From CAWKKW01 sp963850345 (GTDB taxonomy: Bacteria; Acidobacteriota; Terriglobia; Terriglobales; Acidobacteriaceae), in the NCBI GenBank assembly GCA_963850345.1, contig CAWKKW010000006.1:186001-250000 (forward strand): 64,000 nucleotides of DNA, given 5' to 3'. The notes below the pieces were generated by a model that saw only the letters and a list, made by a program, of their open reading frames with translations, was not told the origin of the DNA and made no database searches. A program made the position numbers and the translations under genes. This document shows positions 55,034-63,453 of the stretch, in pieces. Position 1 is the stretch's first letter; every line of letters begins with the position of its first letter.

Positions 55034-55708
55034 GTGCGACTGCTGGTAGTGGAAGACGATCGAACGATTCTGGAGTTTGTGACCCGGGCCCTCAGCGAAG
55101 CAGGATTTCGCGTAGACGCATGTTCGCAGGGCCGGGAAGCGGAATCGCTGGCAGTAGAGGGCGTGCACGACGCCATGATTGTGGACCTGACTCTGCCTGA
55201 TCTGGATGGGCTGGAGTTGATTCAACGCCTGCGGGCGCAGGGAGTGACGGTCCCGGTGCTGATTCTTTCCGCGCGCCGCTCGGTCGACGAACGGGTGCTG
55301 GGCCTTGAACGCGGCGGCGACGATTACCTTACCAAGCCGTTTGCCATTGCCGAGTTACTGGCACGCCTGCGAGCTCTGTTACGGCGCAGTGCCACCAATC
55401 AACCCGAAACGACACGGTTACGTGTAGCGGATCTGGAATTGGATCTGATTCGTCGCGAAGCGCGGCGTGGCGGCTCGGAGTTGCAACTGACCCAGCAGGA
55501 ATTCTCGCTGCTCGAATATCTCTGCCGGAACGCCGGCCGCGTGGTGACCCGCGCCATGGTGCTCGATCACGTATGGAAGATGCGCATCGATCCCTCCACC
55601 AATCTGGTGGACGTCCACATCCACCGTCTCAGACACAAGGTGGATCGCGACGCCGACCGGCCCCTGATTCGAACGATGCGGGGAGTGGGATATGTTCTCA
55701 AAGATTAG
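55034..55708 (+). CDS. OmpR/PhoB-family response regulator
   Basis: 224 residues starting at GTG 55034 (GGGAGCGAG upstream). Receiver domain (E7-D8-D9, phospho-acceptor Asp51 in VDLTLPDLDG, Lys near 103 in YLTKPFA) and winged-helix output domain (about 130-222; LTQQEFSLLEYLCRNAGRVVTR, LVDVHIHRLRHKVD). Overlaps the kinase start by 17 bases. The set of targets is unknown; the neighbouring aminotransferase and PKS genes are candidates by proximity. Confidence 0.94.
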   Translation: MRLLVVEDDRTILEFVTRALSEAGFRVDACSQGREAESLAVEGVHDAMIVDLTLPDLDGLELIQRLRAQGVTVPVLILSARRSVDERVLGLERGGDDYLTKPFAIAELLARLRALLRRSATNQPETTRLRVADLELDLIRREARRGGSELQLTQQEFSLLEYLCRNAGRVVTRAMVLDHVWKMRIDPSTNLVDVHIHRLRHKVDRDADRPLIRTMRGVGYVLKD

Positions 55709-57158
55709 TCAGTCGCTCTTCCGCACCTCGGCGTGGCGTCTGGCCGCGCGCAGTACCGTTGTGTTTGCTGCCGGGAGCGCTGCCGTCTTCCTGGTGATGT
55801 ATGTGCTCGTGGCGCAGAGCGTCCATCAGCGCAGCGATTCATGGCTCATCGGCGAGGCACAGGTGTTGAAGCAGGTCGCGGAGACCACGCCCAAAGATGC
55901 GCTCTATACCCGCGTAGTTGAAGAAGTGGCAGAGGCGGCAACGCTCGAGGTGGCTTACGACGAAAAAGGCCATCACTCCGCGGAAAACATCGTCTTCTTC
56001 GCCGAGCGCGAGCCCTCCGGCAAATATCCGCTGTGGGTCGGTCCGCAAAATAGCGAAGGGTTTGTCGATTCTCTCAATAATCTCCATTTCGATGGAATTC
56101 TCCCGGCATCGCTGTCTGTCCCGGGATGGAAAACGCCCTTCCGCGTAGTCGCGGCGAACATGCAGGCCGGCGGCACCGTCTACCTTGGGTTGCTGGATTC
56201 GAGCGCCGTTACTCTGCTCGAAAGTCTTTCGTTCCGGTTCTTCCTCGGCTGGGTGTCGATGGTGGGCTTCGGATTTGTGGTCGCCTTCCTCGGCCTGGAG
56301 CGTACGTTGAATCGCGTCGATGCTATCACGGGCGCGGCGGCCAGCATTCGCTCCGAGGACTTGAGCAGCCGCGTTTCAGCCGGTCATCAGAATGATGAGA
56401 TCACGCGCCTGGCAAATACGTTCAACAACATGCTGGACCGGATTTCCGCGTCTGTGAACCAGCTGCGCACGCTCACGGATTCCGTCGCGCACGATTTGAA
56501 AAGCCCCGTCACTTCCATCCGTGGCAGCCTCGAATTTGCCCTCTCCACCGAAGACGAAGAGGTCTCGAGGGAACTGGTTGCCAAAGCGATCGACAACCTG
56601 GACCGTCTCTCTGAAGTGATCACCACCTCACTCGATGTAGCCGAAGGGGAAGCCGGCGCTCTCCGCCTGCGTACGGAGCCGGTAGAGCTCGCCGAGCTGG
56701 TGAGTCGCATCGCTACCTTGTATGCTCCGGCCTTTGCCGAACGCAAGCAGGAGCTCGAAGCCAACCTGCCTCACATCGTAGTGGCGAATGTAGATGTACG
56801 CCTGTTTACACGCATGCTCTCGAACCTGATGGAGAACGAACTTCGCTACGCAGGAGAGGGCGCAACCATCCAGATCGCACTGGAAGAGCAGGGAAGCTCG
56901 GCGCGCATTCGGGTGTCGGACAACGGTCCGGGGTTCGCGCCGGAGTTGCTCGATCGGGTCTTTCAACGGTTCGCCAAGGGCGCGTATTCCGAAGGACATG
57001 GCATCGGCCTGGCGTTTGTTCACTCGGTCGTGACTGCGCACGGCGGAACGACAGCGGCCAGGAATCGCGTCCCACGAGGTGCGGAGGTCACCATCGAGGT
57101 TCCACTCGCTCCCTCCCTCAAGGGAGCGCCGCAGTCCGCGGCAGGCGCGTTGGCCTGA
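55692..57158 (+). CDS. HAMP-type membrane sensor histidine kinase
   Basis: 488 residues: membrane helix (21-43), periplasmic sensor domain (about 45-178), second helix (181-201), HAMP (202-255), HisKA with phospho-acceptor His267 in V-A-H-D-L-K-S-P, and HATPase (N box LMENELRYAG, G box DNGPGFAPE, GHGIGLAFVHSVVTAHGG). Arrangement as in EnvZ/CpxA-type kinases that sense envelope signals. It overlaps the regulator by 17 bases; the PKS gene starts 138 bases after its stop. Confidence 0.94.
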   Translation: MFSKISQSLFRTSAWRLAARSTVVFAAGSAAVFLVMYVLVAQSVHQRSDSWLIGEAQVLKQVAETTPKDALYTRVVEEVAEAATLEVAYDEKGHHSAENIVFFAEREPSGKYPLWVGPQNSEGFVDSLNNLHFDGILPASLSVPGWKTPFRVVAANMQAGGTVYLGLLDSSAVTLLESLSFRFFLGWVSMVGFGFVVAFLGLERTLNRVDAITGAAASIRSEDLSSRVSAGHQNDEITRLANTFNNMLDRISASVNQLRTLTDSVAHDLKSPVTSIRGSLEFALSTEDEEVSRELVAKAIDNLDRLSEVITTSLDVAEGEAGALRLRTEPVELAELVSRIATLYAPAFAERKQELEANLPHIVVANVDVRLFTRMLSNLMENELRYAGEGATIQIALEEQGSSARIRVSDNGPGFAPELLDRVFQRFAKGAYSEGHGIGLAFVHSVVTAHGGTTAARNRVPRGAEVTIEVPLAPSLKGAPQSAAGALA

Positions 57159-57296
57159 CAACCACTTCTTTCTGAATCTCATGAAACTTTCACGCACCGC
57201 CTGGCGGTGGGACACAGGCTTCATGCCTTTGAGAATGCACGCTTAACGCATCTCTCTTAGTCTGGAAAAATGTAGTTAACCGAGAATGGGCGACGA

Positions 57297-58346
57297 ATGA
57301 GAATAGTCAGTACCGCTACGGCTTACCCGCCGTATTACTTCACGCAAGCGCAAGTCGTAGAGGCACTGAAAACCTACTGGGACAAGGGTCTTGAGAATGC
57401 CGCGGTGCTGGAGCGGCTCCACTATCGCACCGGGGTCGAAGGCCGCTACTTCGCACGTCCGCTCGAGGAATACTACGCGCTCGACACCTGGGGCAAGACC
57501 AACGATGTGTGGATTGAGACCGCGGAGACGCTCGGCGAGAAGGCCATCGAGTGCGTGCTCAAGACGGCGGGAGTTACACGCGACCAGATCGGCGCGCTCT
57601 TCTTTGTCTCAGTGACCGGTGTCGCCAGCCCTTCGATCGACGCCCGTCTGGTCAACCGCATGGGGCTTCCAAGACACCTCAAGCGCAATCCTATTTTCGG
57701 ACTTGGTTGTGTCGCAGGCGCTGCCGGCATCGCACGCGCGGCCGATTACGTGCGCGCCTATCCTGACCAGTTCGCGGTGCTGCTCTCGGTCGAGTTGTGC
57801 TCGCTTACGTGGCAGCGAGACGACCTTACCGTAGCGAATTTGATCTCTTCCGGTCTCTTCGGCGATGGCGCGGCGGCCGTACTGATCGCGGGCGCAAACG
57901 TCAAACTTCCAGGGCCTCGCATCGTCGCCAGCACGCAGGTCTTCTATCCCGACACGCAGGATGTGATGGGTTGGAAGATTTCTGAGAGGGGATTTCAGAT
58001 CGTGCTCTCTCCGGATGTGCCGAAGGTGGTTCGCGAAAATCTGGGGAGAGATGTAGATGAATTCCTGGCGACCCAATCCTTGACCCGTGCGGATATTGAA
58101 ACGTGGATCATGCACACCGGCGGTCCCAAAGTATTGGAGGCGTCCGCGGAGGCGCTGGGCCTGCCGAACAGCGCACTTGAAGTTTCCTGGGATGCCTTGC
58201 GGCGGGTAGGGAATCTTTCTTCTGCCTCGGTGCTGGTGGTACTGGATGAGGTCATGAAACATCGGCGGCCAGCGCCGGGAACGCGCAGCATTCTTGCGGC
58301 GATGGGTCCGGGATTCTGCGCCGAGATTGTTCTGCTGGAATGGTGA
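57297..58346 (+). CDS. Type III polyketide synthase (chalcone-synthase-like)
   Basis: 349 residues, KAS-III/CHS fold. Catalytic Cys138 in G-L-G-C-V-A-G, His273 in I-M-H-T-G-G-P and Asn306 in V-G-N-L-S-S-A; the His-Asn spacing of 33 residues is the same as in plant CHS. Also GVASPSIDARLVNRMG and the C-terminal GPGFCAEIVLLEW. Type III PKSs extend a fatty acyl or other starter with malonyl-CoA to alkylresorcinols, alkylpyrones or phloroglucinols. Probable starter: fatty acyl-CoA. No methyltransferase gene is adjacent. The FAD gene begins 28 bases after its stop. Confidence 0.93.
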   Translation: MRIVSTATAYPPYYFTQAQVVEALKTYWDKGLENAAVLERLHYRTGVEGRYFARPLEEYYALDTWGKTNDVWIETAETLGEKAIECVLKTAGVTRDQIGALFFVSVTGVASPSIDARLVNRMGLPRHLKRNPIFGLGCVAGAAGIARAADYVRAYPDQFAVLLSVELCSLTWQRDDLTVANLISSGLFGDGAAAVLIAGANVKLPGPRIVASTQVFYPDTQDVMGWKISERGFQIVLSPDVPKVVRENLGRDVDEFLATQSLTRADIETWIMHTGGPKVLEASAEALGLPNSALEVSWDALRRVGNLSSASVLVVLDEVMKHRRPAPGTRSILAAMGPGFCAEIVLLEW

Positions 58347-58374
58347 TCGAGGGAGTGGTGACAGGGGAGCGCAG

Positions 58375-59535
58375 GTGGGGCTAAAGGTCTGGGATGTTCT
58401 GGTGGTGGGTGGTGGGCCAGCGGGTCTGGCGGCCGGGATAGCCCTTCGTCAGCAGGGCATGGATGTGTTGATTGCCGAGGCACTCACGCCGCCCATCGAC
58501 AAAGCCTGCGGTGAAGGGTTGATGCCGGATTCGCGGCGCGAGCTGGCGCAGCTTGGGATGGAACTGGACGCCAACGACGGCGCCACGTTTACCGGGATCC
58601 ATTTTGCGAATCGCAACTCCGGCCGCGAGGATTGTGCGACGGCGCAGTTTGGCAACGGGCAGGGCATCGGCGTACGCCGGCTTCACCTTCATTCGCGCAT
58701 GGTCGCGAGGGCCGAGTCGTTGGGCGTGCAACTGGCCTGGGGCTGCCGCGTGGAATTGAAGGAAGGCAAGCCCGCACGCATCCAGGGCGAAGAGTGCCGT
58801 TATCGCTTTCTGGTAGGAGCCGATGGCCAAACCTCGCGCGTTCGTCGGTGGGCTGACCTCGAACATGGGAGAACGATCAGCAAGCGCTTCGGTTTTCGAA
58901 AGCATTTCGACGTGGCTCCCTGGAGCCGATCGGTCGAGATTCATTGGGGACCTCTTGGCCAGGCCTACGTCACCCCGGTTGGTACGGACGAAATCTGTGT
59001 CGCGAGCATGACCCGGCTGCCCAACACCAGCATGGATGCGATCATCGAACAAATCCCTTTCATCCGTGAAAGGCTCCAGCCGGAGAACAGCAGCACGCGC
59101 GGCCGCGGCGCCATCACCACTACACGGCGCCTGGATCGCGCGGTTCGCGGCAATGTCGCTTTGATCGGAGATGCTTCCGGTTCGGCTGATGCGATTACCG
59201 GCGAAGGCATGGCTCTCTCCTTCCGACAAGCCCTTTTGCTGGCGGAGTCGCTCCAATCCGGTAGTCTGGACAGGTATGCGGCGGGGCATGCCGAGATTCT
59301 CAAGATGCCGCAAACCATGGCGCAAATCATGCTCGCGATGGACCGCTGGCCGTGGTTCCGGGATCGAGCGATGCGCATGCTGGCTGCCGAACCCGAGCTC
59401 TTCGAACGCATGCTCGGGGTACACGTCGGCGAAGAGTCGCTGCACAGTTTTCTGCTGCGCCAGGGGCTGCATGTGGGTTGGAGTCTGCTCGCGCCCAGAG
59501 CCGTCACGCCGCAGATGCAAGGAAGGATTTCTTGA
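58375..59535 (+). CDS. FAD-dependent oxidoreductase (hydroxylase or geranylgeranyl-reductase-like)
   Basis: 386 residues. Start at GTG 58375, with GGGGAG 6 bases upstream; earlier in-frame starts overlap the PKS gene. Rossmann motif VLVVGGGPAGLAAGIALR (about 9-26) with the FAD adenine loop, CGEGLMP (about 43-49), and the GD motif V-A-L-I-G-D-A-S-G-S-A-D-A-I-T-G-E-G (about 260-277). It resembles PHBH-fold monooxygenases, including SrsC-type resorcinol hydroxylases in type III PKS clusters, and geranylgeranyl-reductase-like enzymes. The hydroxylase role is inferred from context. Confidence 0.85.
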   Translation: MGLKVWDVLVVGGGPAGLAAGIALRQQGMDVLIAEALTPPIDKACGEGLMPDSRRELAQLGMELDANDGATFTGIHFANRNSGREDCATAQFGNGQGIGVRRLHLHSRMVARAESLGVQLAWGCRVELKEGKPARIQGEECRYRFLVGADGQTSRVRRWADLEHGRTISKRFGFRKHFDVAPWSRSVEIHWGPLGQAYVTPVGTDEICVASMTRLPNTSMDAIIEQIPFIRERLQPENSSTRGRGAITTTRRLDRAVRGNVALIGDASGSADAITGEGMALSFRQALLLAESLQSGSLDRYAAGHAEILKMPQTMAQIMLAMDRWPWFRDRAMRMLAAEPELFERMLGVHVGEESLHSFLLRQGLHVGWSLLAPRAVTPQMQGRIS

Positions 59536-60128
59536 GGAGAATTCGTATCCGAAATAGATACGCATGCGCCGCGGTCCTGTTCGCGGCTATGTCGCTGGAG
59601 GCTCGCGCACAGGCGCAGATGGTGACGGTGCATCTCGATCCAGCGCAGAGCGAAGTTCACTGGACGCTCTCCGACGTCACGCACACCGTCAAAGGTACGT
59701 TCAAGCTCAAGGGCGGCATGGTCGCCTTCGATCCTAAGACTGGCGCAGCCAATGGCGAACTGCTGGTGGATGTCGAAACGGGCGAGAGCGGCAACCACAC
59801 GCGCGATGAAAAGATGAAAAAGGACGTGCTCGAAAGCAAGAAGTATCCGGCAGCGTTCTTTCATCCCACGCGGATCACGGGAGAGTTAAAGCCGGGCACA
59901 ACCCAGGAACTGGCGGCCGAGGGAACCTTCAACATCCATGGTGCGGATCATCCTCTAACCCTCAAGCTTGCCGTCCAGGTGAATGGCACCGCAGTTAGGG
60001 CGAAGACGCACTTTGTGGTGCCCTATGTCGCGTGGGGTATGAAGGATCCAAGTGTCCTGGTGTTTCGCGTCGGCAAGCAGGTGGACATGGATGTGACTGC
60101 TCGCGGGACGGTCGAAGGCTTGCAATAG
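59532..60128 (+). CDS. YceI family periplasmic lipid/quinone-binding protein
   Basis: 198 residues. I place the start at TTG 59532: it overlaps the previous stop (TTGA), has GGAAGGA 6 bases upstream, and gives a basic N-terminus (RRIRIRNR) plus a hydrophobic core ending AQAQ as signal peptide; an internal ATG at 59589 would remove most of it. The YceI lipocalin-like fold shows in HLDPAQSEVHWTLSDVTHTVKGTF and KYPAAFFHPTRITG. Family members bind polyisoprenoid or quinone-like lipids in the periplasm. Last gene of the PKS unit. Confidence 0.88.
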   Translation: MRRIRIRNRYACAAVLFAAMSLEARAQAQMVTVHLDPAQSEVHWTLSDVTHTVKGTFKLKGGMVAFDPKTGAANGELLVDVETGESGNHTRDEKMKKDVLESKKYPAAFFHPTRITGELKPGTTQELAAEGTFNIHGADHPLTLKLAVQVNGTAVRAKTHFVVPYVAWGMKDPSVLVFRVGKQVDMDVTARGTVEGLQ

Positions 60129-60243
60129 CGGTTGGAGAATCGAAGCGATCAGCCGGACCTCGCCCCAGGAGCTCACGCGACGTGTCCCCGGGGCGCTTCC
60201 GGTCGTCTCCAGGCAGACTGGAAAACGTAGTCGAAACCGTGCG

Positions 60244-60516
60244 TTATTGAAACTGGCGAACTGCGTCCCAAACGTAAATGCCAATAATCATTGCGGACAT
60301 GACGCAAGTGGCACCGGTTACCGCCCGCACAAATGGCCGCAAGCGGTTGACCTTCTTGCAAATGTCAGCCTGTTCTCTTTCTTGATGACTCGAGCAATCG
60401 TCGAGGAAGATCTGATCTCCCTCGTATCGGGTGATAGTTCCACGGTAGGCCAGCAGGGCTAACAACGTGACTGTAAGTCCGGCCCACACGATCCACAAAG
60501 TAAGCATGATGCTCAT
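60244..60516 (-). CDS. Small hypothetical membrane protein, two helices
   Basis: 90 residues. Helix 1 at about 2-23 (LTLWIVWAGLTVTLLALLAY), a charged loop with D-D-C-S-S-H-Q-E-R-E-Q-A-D-I-C (about 38-53) and helix 2 at about 66-83 (TGATCVMSAMIIGIYVW). GAGGTG lies 6 bases before the ATG. I do not recognise a family; the clean start and composition support a real gene. Confidence 0.65.
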   Translation of the reverse strand: MSIMLTLWIVWAGLTVTLLALLAYRGTITRYEGDQIFLDDCSSHQEREQADICKKVNRLRPFVRAVTGATCVMSAMIIGIYVWDAVRQFQ

Positions 60517-60760
60517 AGAGCACCTCGGGTTCGGTTTTGAGCCGGTCCCAGTTACCGAGGGGTCCGATCTAGCTGGGCTCGGGGGTAGAGGGGCCGTTTG
60601 CGAAATATAATAGTCCTGCGCATGGCGTTTGCACAGCGTTTTTGGTCGGTTCTGGCAACCTATGAAGATTCAGAACCTTCCATACGTATGGATTCGTGGT
60701 GTCGAGCGGCTCACTTACAAAGGCGCGCGATTTTGGGGCCCTTCCAGCCCGGAGACACAC

Positions 60761-61237
60761 ATGTACGGTAAGAGACCTTGTGGCTACACGATTCGTTGGA
60801 GCTTGACCATCCTCCTCGCCGGGGCGCTGTGTGCGATGACGGCGTGTACGCCCAAACCCGAGACGCCCGCTGAACAGGACCAGCGCCTGAAGGATCAAGC
60901 TGCGCAAGCCACGGTGGACATCAAGCGCGGGGCCAAGCAAGCCGCCGCAGAAGCCAAGGTTGAGGCAGCTACAGCGGGACGCAAACTGGGCGCCATCGCC
61001 TCTGGTGTCAACGAAGGTCTTCACGAAAAGTCAGGCAGCGGCAAGCCCGGCGCCGGCCGGATCGATCTGAATTCGGCGAGTCAGGAGGATCTACTGACTT
61101 TGCCTGGCATCACCCGTTCCCGGGCACGCGCCATCGTCGACGACCGACCCTTCGATTCGGCCCACGACCTGGTCGGCAGGCACATCCTTACCGAGGCGCA
61201 GTACGAGAGGATTTCCAGCCGGATCACGGCTCGGTAG
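60761..61237 (+). CDS. Helix-hairpin-helix lipoprotein (ComEA-like C-terminus)
   Basis: 158 residues from ATG 60761 (GGAGACACAC upstream). Signal with a lipobox ending at Cys29 (ALCAMTAC), a coiled Ala/Lys-rich stretch (35-95), and a C-terminal HhH domain: RIDLNSASQEDLLTLPGITRSRARAIVDDRPF (about 107-138). ComEA-type HhH domains bind DNA in natural transformation; a membrane-anchored copy with a spacer suggests periplasmic DNA binding, but transformation genes are not nearby. Confidence 0.78.
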   Translation: MYGKRPCGYTIRWSLTILLAGALCAMTACTPKPETPAEQDQRLKDQAAQATVDIKRGAKQAAAEAKVEAATAGRKLGAIASGVNEGLHEKSGSGKPGAGRIDLNSASQEDLLTLPGITRSRARAIVDDRPFDSAHDLVGRHILTEAQYERISSRITAR

Positions 61238-61373
61238 ACGGCTCCCATCGAATCCTTATGGCTAAGGGACGCATCTATCTAGGTGCGACTCTTTAAAACA
61301 CGCGCTTGTGTGGGCAAGTCAAGCAGCGTAAGCTCTGAAGAGCGTCCTTTTACATTCCGGGGAGAATACATTT

Positions 61374-61748
61374 ATGGCAACCACTACCACCGCGCCCGTC
61401 TCGGACGCCACTGAAGTCAAGCAGCCTCTTACCCTGACTCCCTCGGCGATCGTCAAGGTTCGCGAGATCATGGCTACTCAGGATCCGCTGCCGGCCGGGC
61501 TGCGCATCGGCGTCGTAGGCGGCGGGTGCTCCGGTTTCCAATATTCCATGTCATTTGAGAACCAACAGGGCATGATGGACAAGGTCATGAGCTTCGAAGG
61601 CCTGAAGGTGTATGTTGACGCCACATCCGCCATGTACCTGAACGGCTGCGTGGTCGACTACGTCGAGACCCTCGAAGCAGCGGGTTTCAAGTTCGAGAAT
61701 CCGACCGTTAAGAGCACCTGCGGCTGCGGATCCTCCTTCAGCGTCTAA
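61374..61748 (+). CDS. Iron-sulfur cluster insertion protein (IscA/ErpA/SufA type)
   Basis: 124 residues. The three conserved Cys of A-type carriers are present: Cys52 in G-G-C-S-G-F-Q and Cys116, Cys118 in T-C-G-C-G near the C-terminus. Residues 1-18 are an extra polar segment. It carries [2Fe-2S] or [4Fe-4S] clusters to apoproteins. GGGGAGA before the ATG, and a terminator follows the stop. Whether it is ErpA or IscA cannot be decided from the sequence. Confidence 0.93.
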   Translation: MATTTTAPVSDATEVKQPLTLTPSAIVKVREIMATQDPLPAGLRIGVVGGGCSGFQYSMSFENQQGMMDKVMSFEGLKVYVDATSAMYLNGCVVDYVETLEAAGFKFENPTVKSTCGCGSSFSV

Positions 61749-61789
61749 GCTACCCCGCAAACTTCGCAGGTAAACTGTGAATCCAAAGA

Positions 61790-61816
61790 GGGCGCTCCGA
61801 GAGGAGCGTCCTTTTT
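61790..61816 (+). terminator. Intrinsic terminator after the A-type Fe-S carrier gene
   Basis: GGGCGCTCC and GGAGCGTCC form a 9-bp stem (one G-T pair) with loop GAGA, followed by five T. Confidence 0.92.
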
Positions 61817-61856
61817 CGCTTCCGTAATCGCGGACAAACATCCAGGCGCAACGGAA

Positions 61857-61884
61857 AAAGCCCTCGCGGTATGCGAGGGCTTTT
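61857..61884. terminator. Bidirectional hairpin before the convergent gene end
   Basis: GCCCTCGC (61860-61867) pairs with GCGAGGGC (61873-61880) around a 5-base loop, with A tract before and T tract after. It probably terminates the minus-strand gene at 61909-62961. Confidence 0.85.
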
Positions 61885-61908
61885 GCTTTGGTCAGTATAG
61901 GTTGGAGG

Positions 61909-62961
61909 CTAGTCGTGAACCGGCGTGAGTTCAAGCGGCCTGGTAAGGCTGAAGACGATGGACGTATCGCTGGGCACGTTTACCGTCTGCGGAGGCTGGA
62001 TGAGCAGATGCGTGGTCACCACGCCGACACCGACTAGTGAACCAACCAGGGCTCCTGGGCCACCGGCGATCGCTCCGCCGGCCACCGCGCCCGTTCCGGC
62101 TCCGATTCCTGCTTCCACAGCAGCCTTCTTCATGTGAGTGCCCGGGTGAATGCCGCCCTCGTCGTCAACGCGAGTGTTGTTGCCGTGCGACGCGATCACC
62201 TGCGCGTGGAGCGTGTACTTCGCTCCGTCTGGAAGCACCACCGACTCTGGCTCGAGGCGAATCGTAGCGCGATTGCCAAGCCGGTGTCCCTCGCTCACCT
62301 GAACGACCCGACCGTGAAATTCAGAGCCTTCCGGAATCATGACGCGACCGCCCAGGGTGACCTGCTTGGAAATACGGCCGCTGAAGTGGGAGCCAGGGCG
62401 AGTCTCCTCGGTTGAGAGTGTCTGCGAAAGCGTGACGTGCAGGTTGGTGCCCTCGGGCAACTCGTTTTCGCTGCCGGGAACCGCAGTGACGATATCAGCG
62501 TCAGGATCGACGCTGCCGGAGCGCATGGCAGAAGACGAACGGCTGGCGATCATGGTGTCGGTGCCATTTCCGCGTTCCGCACGCCGGGTATGCAGTCTCG
62601 GGGAACTCGAGCGGGGTGCGGCTTCGTCCGGTGCTGCACCGGTGACGATGTCGGCGTCAGGATCTGCAGTTCGGGAAGACGGCGCCACGGAAGTGGACGC
62701 ATACGGCTTCTGAACGGGCGCGGGGGTGGTCGGCGTGACGTCGGGTGTCCGTGCCGGAGCAACCGCGGGTGGGGGGGTAGCAGGTGGCGCGTCGGGCGTG
62801 GTCTCAATGGTCTCATTCGAAGGCGGCTGCGACACGCCGGCGTACGGGTCTTGCGTAGAGGGATCGGGCTTCGCTTTGGGCGCGGAGTTCTGTGCCAGTG
62901 CGGCCGGCAGCAGCGTTGCAGCGACTACCGCAAGAATCGCTTGATTCAAACTTCTCTTCAT
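61909..62961 (-). CDS. Exported Pro-rich protein with repeated DPDADIVT motif
   Basis: 350 residues from ATG 62961 with CTGGAG 9 bases upstream. Signal peptide ends near AALAQN (24-26). Residues ~27-175 are Pro/Thr/Ala-rich and contain the motif D-P-D-A-D-I-V-T twice, about 50 residues apart. Residues ~175-350 form a beta-rich domain (GTNLHVTLSQTLSTEETRPGSHFSGRIS) followed by a Gly-rich segment (AGIGAGTGAVAGGAIAGGPGALVG), resembling TrbI/VirB10-like or glycine-zipper envelope proteins. Function unknown. Confidence 0.72.
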   Translation of the reverse strand: MKRSLNQAILAVVAATLLPAALAQNSAPKAKPDPSTQDPYAGVSQPPSNETIETTPDAPPATPPPAVAPARTPDVTPTTPAPVQKPYASTSVAPSSRTADPDADIVTGAAPDEAAPRSSSPRLHTRRAERGNGTDTMIASRSSSAMRSGSVDPDADIVTAVPGSENELPEGTNLHVTLSQTLSTEETRPGSHFSGRISKQVTLGGRVMIPEGSEFHGRVVQVSEGHRLGNRATIRLEPESVVLPDGAKYTLHAQVIASHGNNTRVDDEGGIHPGTHMKKAAVEAGIGAGTGAVAGGAIAGGPGALVGSLVGVGVVTTHLLIQPPQTVNVPSDTSIVFSLTRPLELTPVHD

Positions 62962-63453
62962 CACTCTGACTCCAGACTGCTATGAGCTTCTCACCTTGGC
63001 TTGCTGCGCGCAGCAAACCGAATTCTCATCGGGGGCCCGGACTTCGTTACTGGAAACACCGGGGTTCTACAAAGGTTGTGGCTTGGTTGAGCCGATCGCG
63101 TCGAACCTTGGTTCGAACTGGCGAACGGTTCAAGCGTCCTCCTCTGTCCTTTGATCCGAGGGTAGCCGAGTCTACTATCTGTGAGCCACAACACTCGTGA
63201 TTTTTGAACCAGAAGGGTAACCTGTAATCGGGAAGTTTTCAGAGCACGTGCCTGGAGTACTAAATCGTTTTAATTAATTCGCTTCTTACACTTTGTTAGA
63301 ATTCCAACGACTCTCAAACCATAGTGAAGGGTGCATTCAATCTTCATGGGAAGTTTCATAGAAGTGATTGGCGGTGCTGCCGGCCAGCCTGTTCCCGTGG
63401 ATCGGCGCCCGAAACTCAAAGATCGATTACGGCACCAGATTTCGAGGAGTGAT
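62962..63453. other. Intergenic region before enolase, partly AT-rich
   Basis: 492 bases. The stretch 63230-63320 is strikingly AT-rich compared with the rest (TTTTAATTAATTC, TTTGTTAGAATTCC) and probably holds the eno promoter, but I cannot pick out a confident -35/-10 pair. No gene supported. Confidence 0.5.

Noticed and set aside
60600..60615. TATAAT at 60606-60611 as promoter of the HhH lipoprotein gene
   Set aside because: A perfect -10 hexamer, but no acceptable -35 element 16-18 bases upstream and no extended -10; kept only as a possibility.
62437..62985. 182-residue plus-strand open frame opposite the exported DPDADIVT protein
   Set aside because: Gly/Arg-rich antisense frame of a Pro-rich gene; the minus-strand gene has a signal peptide and ribosome-binding site.
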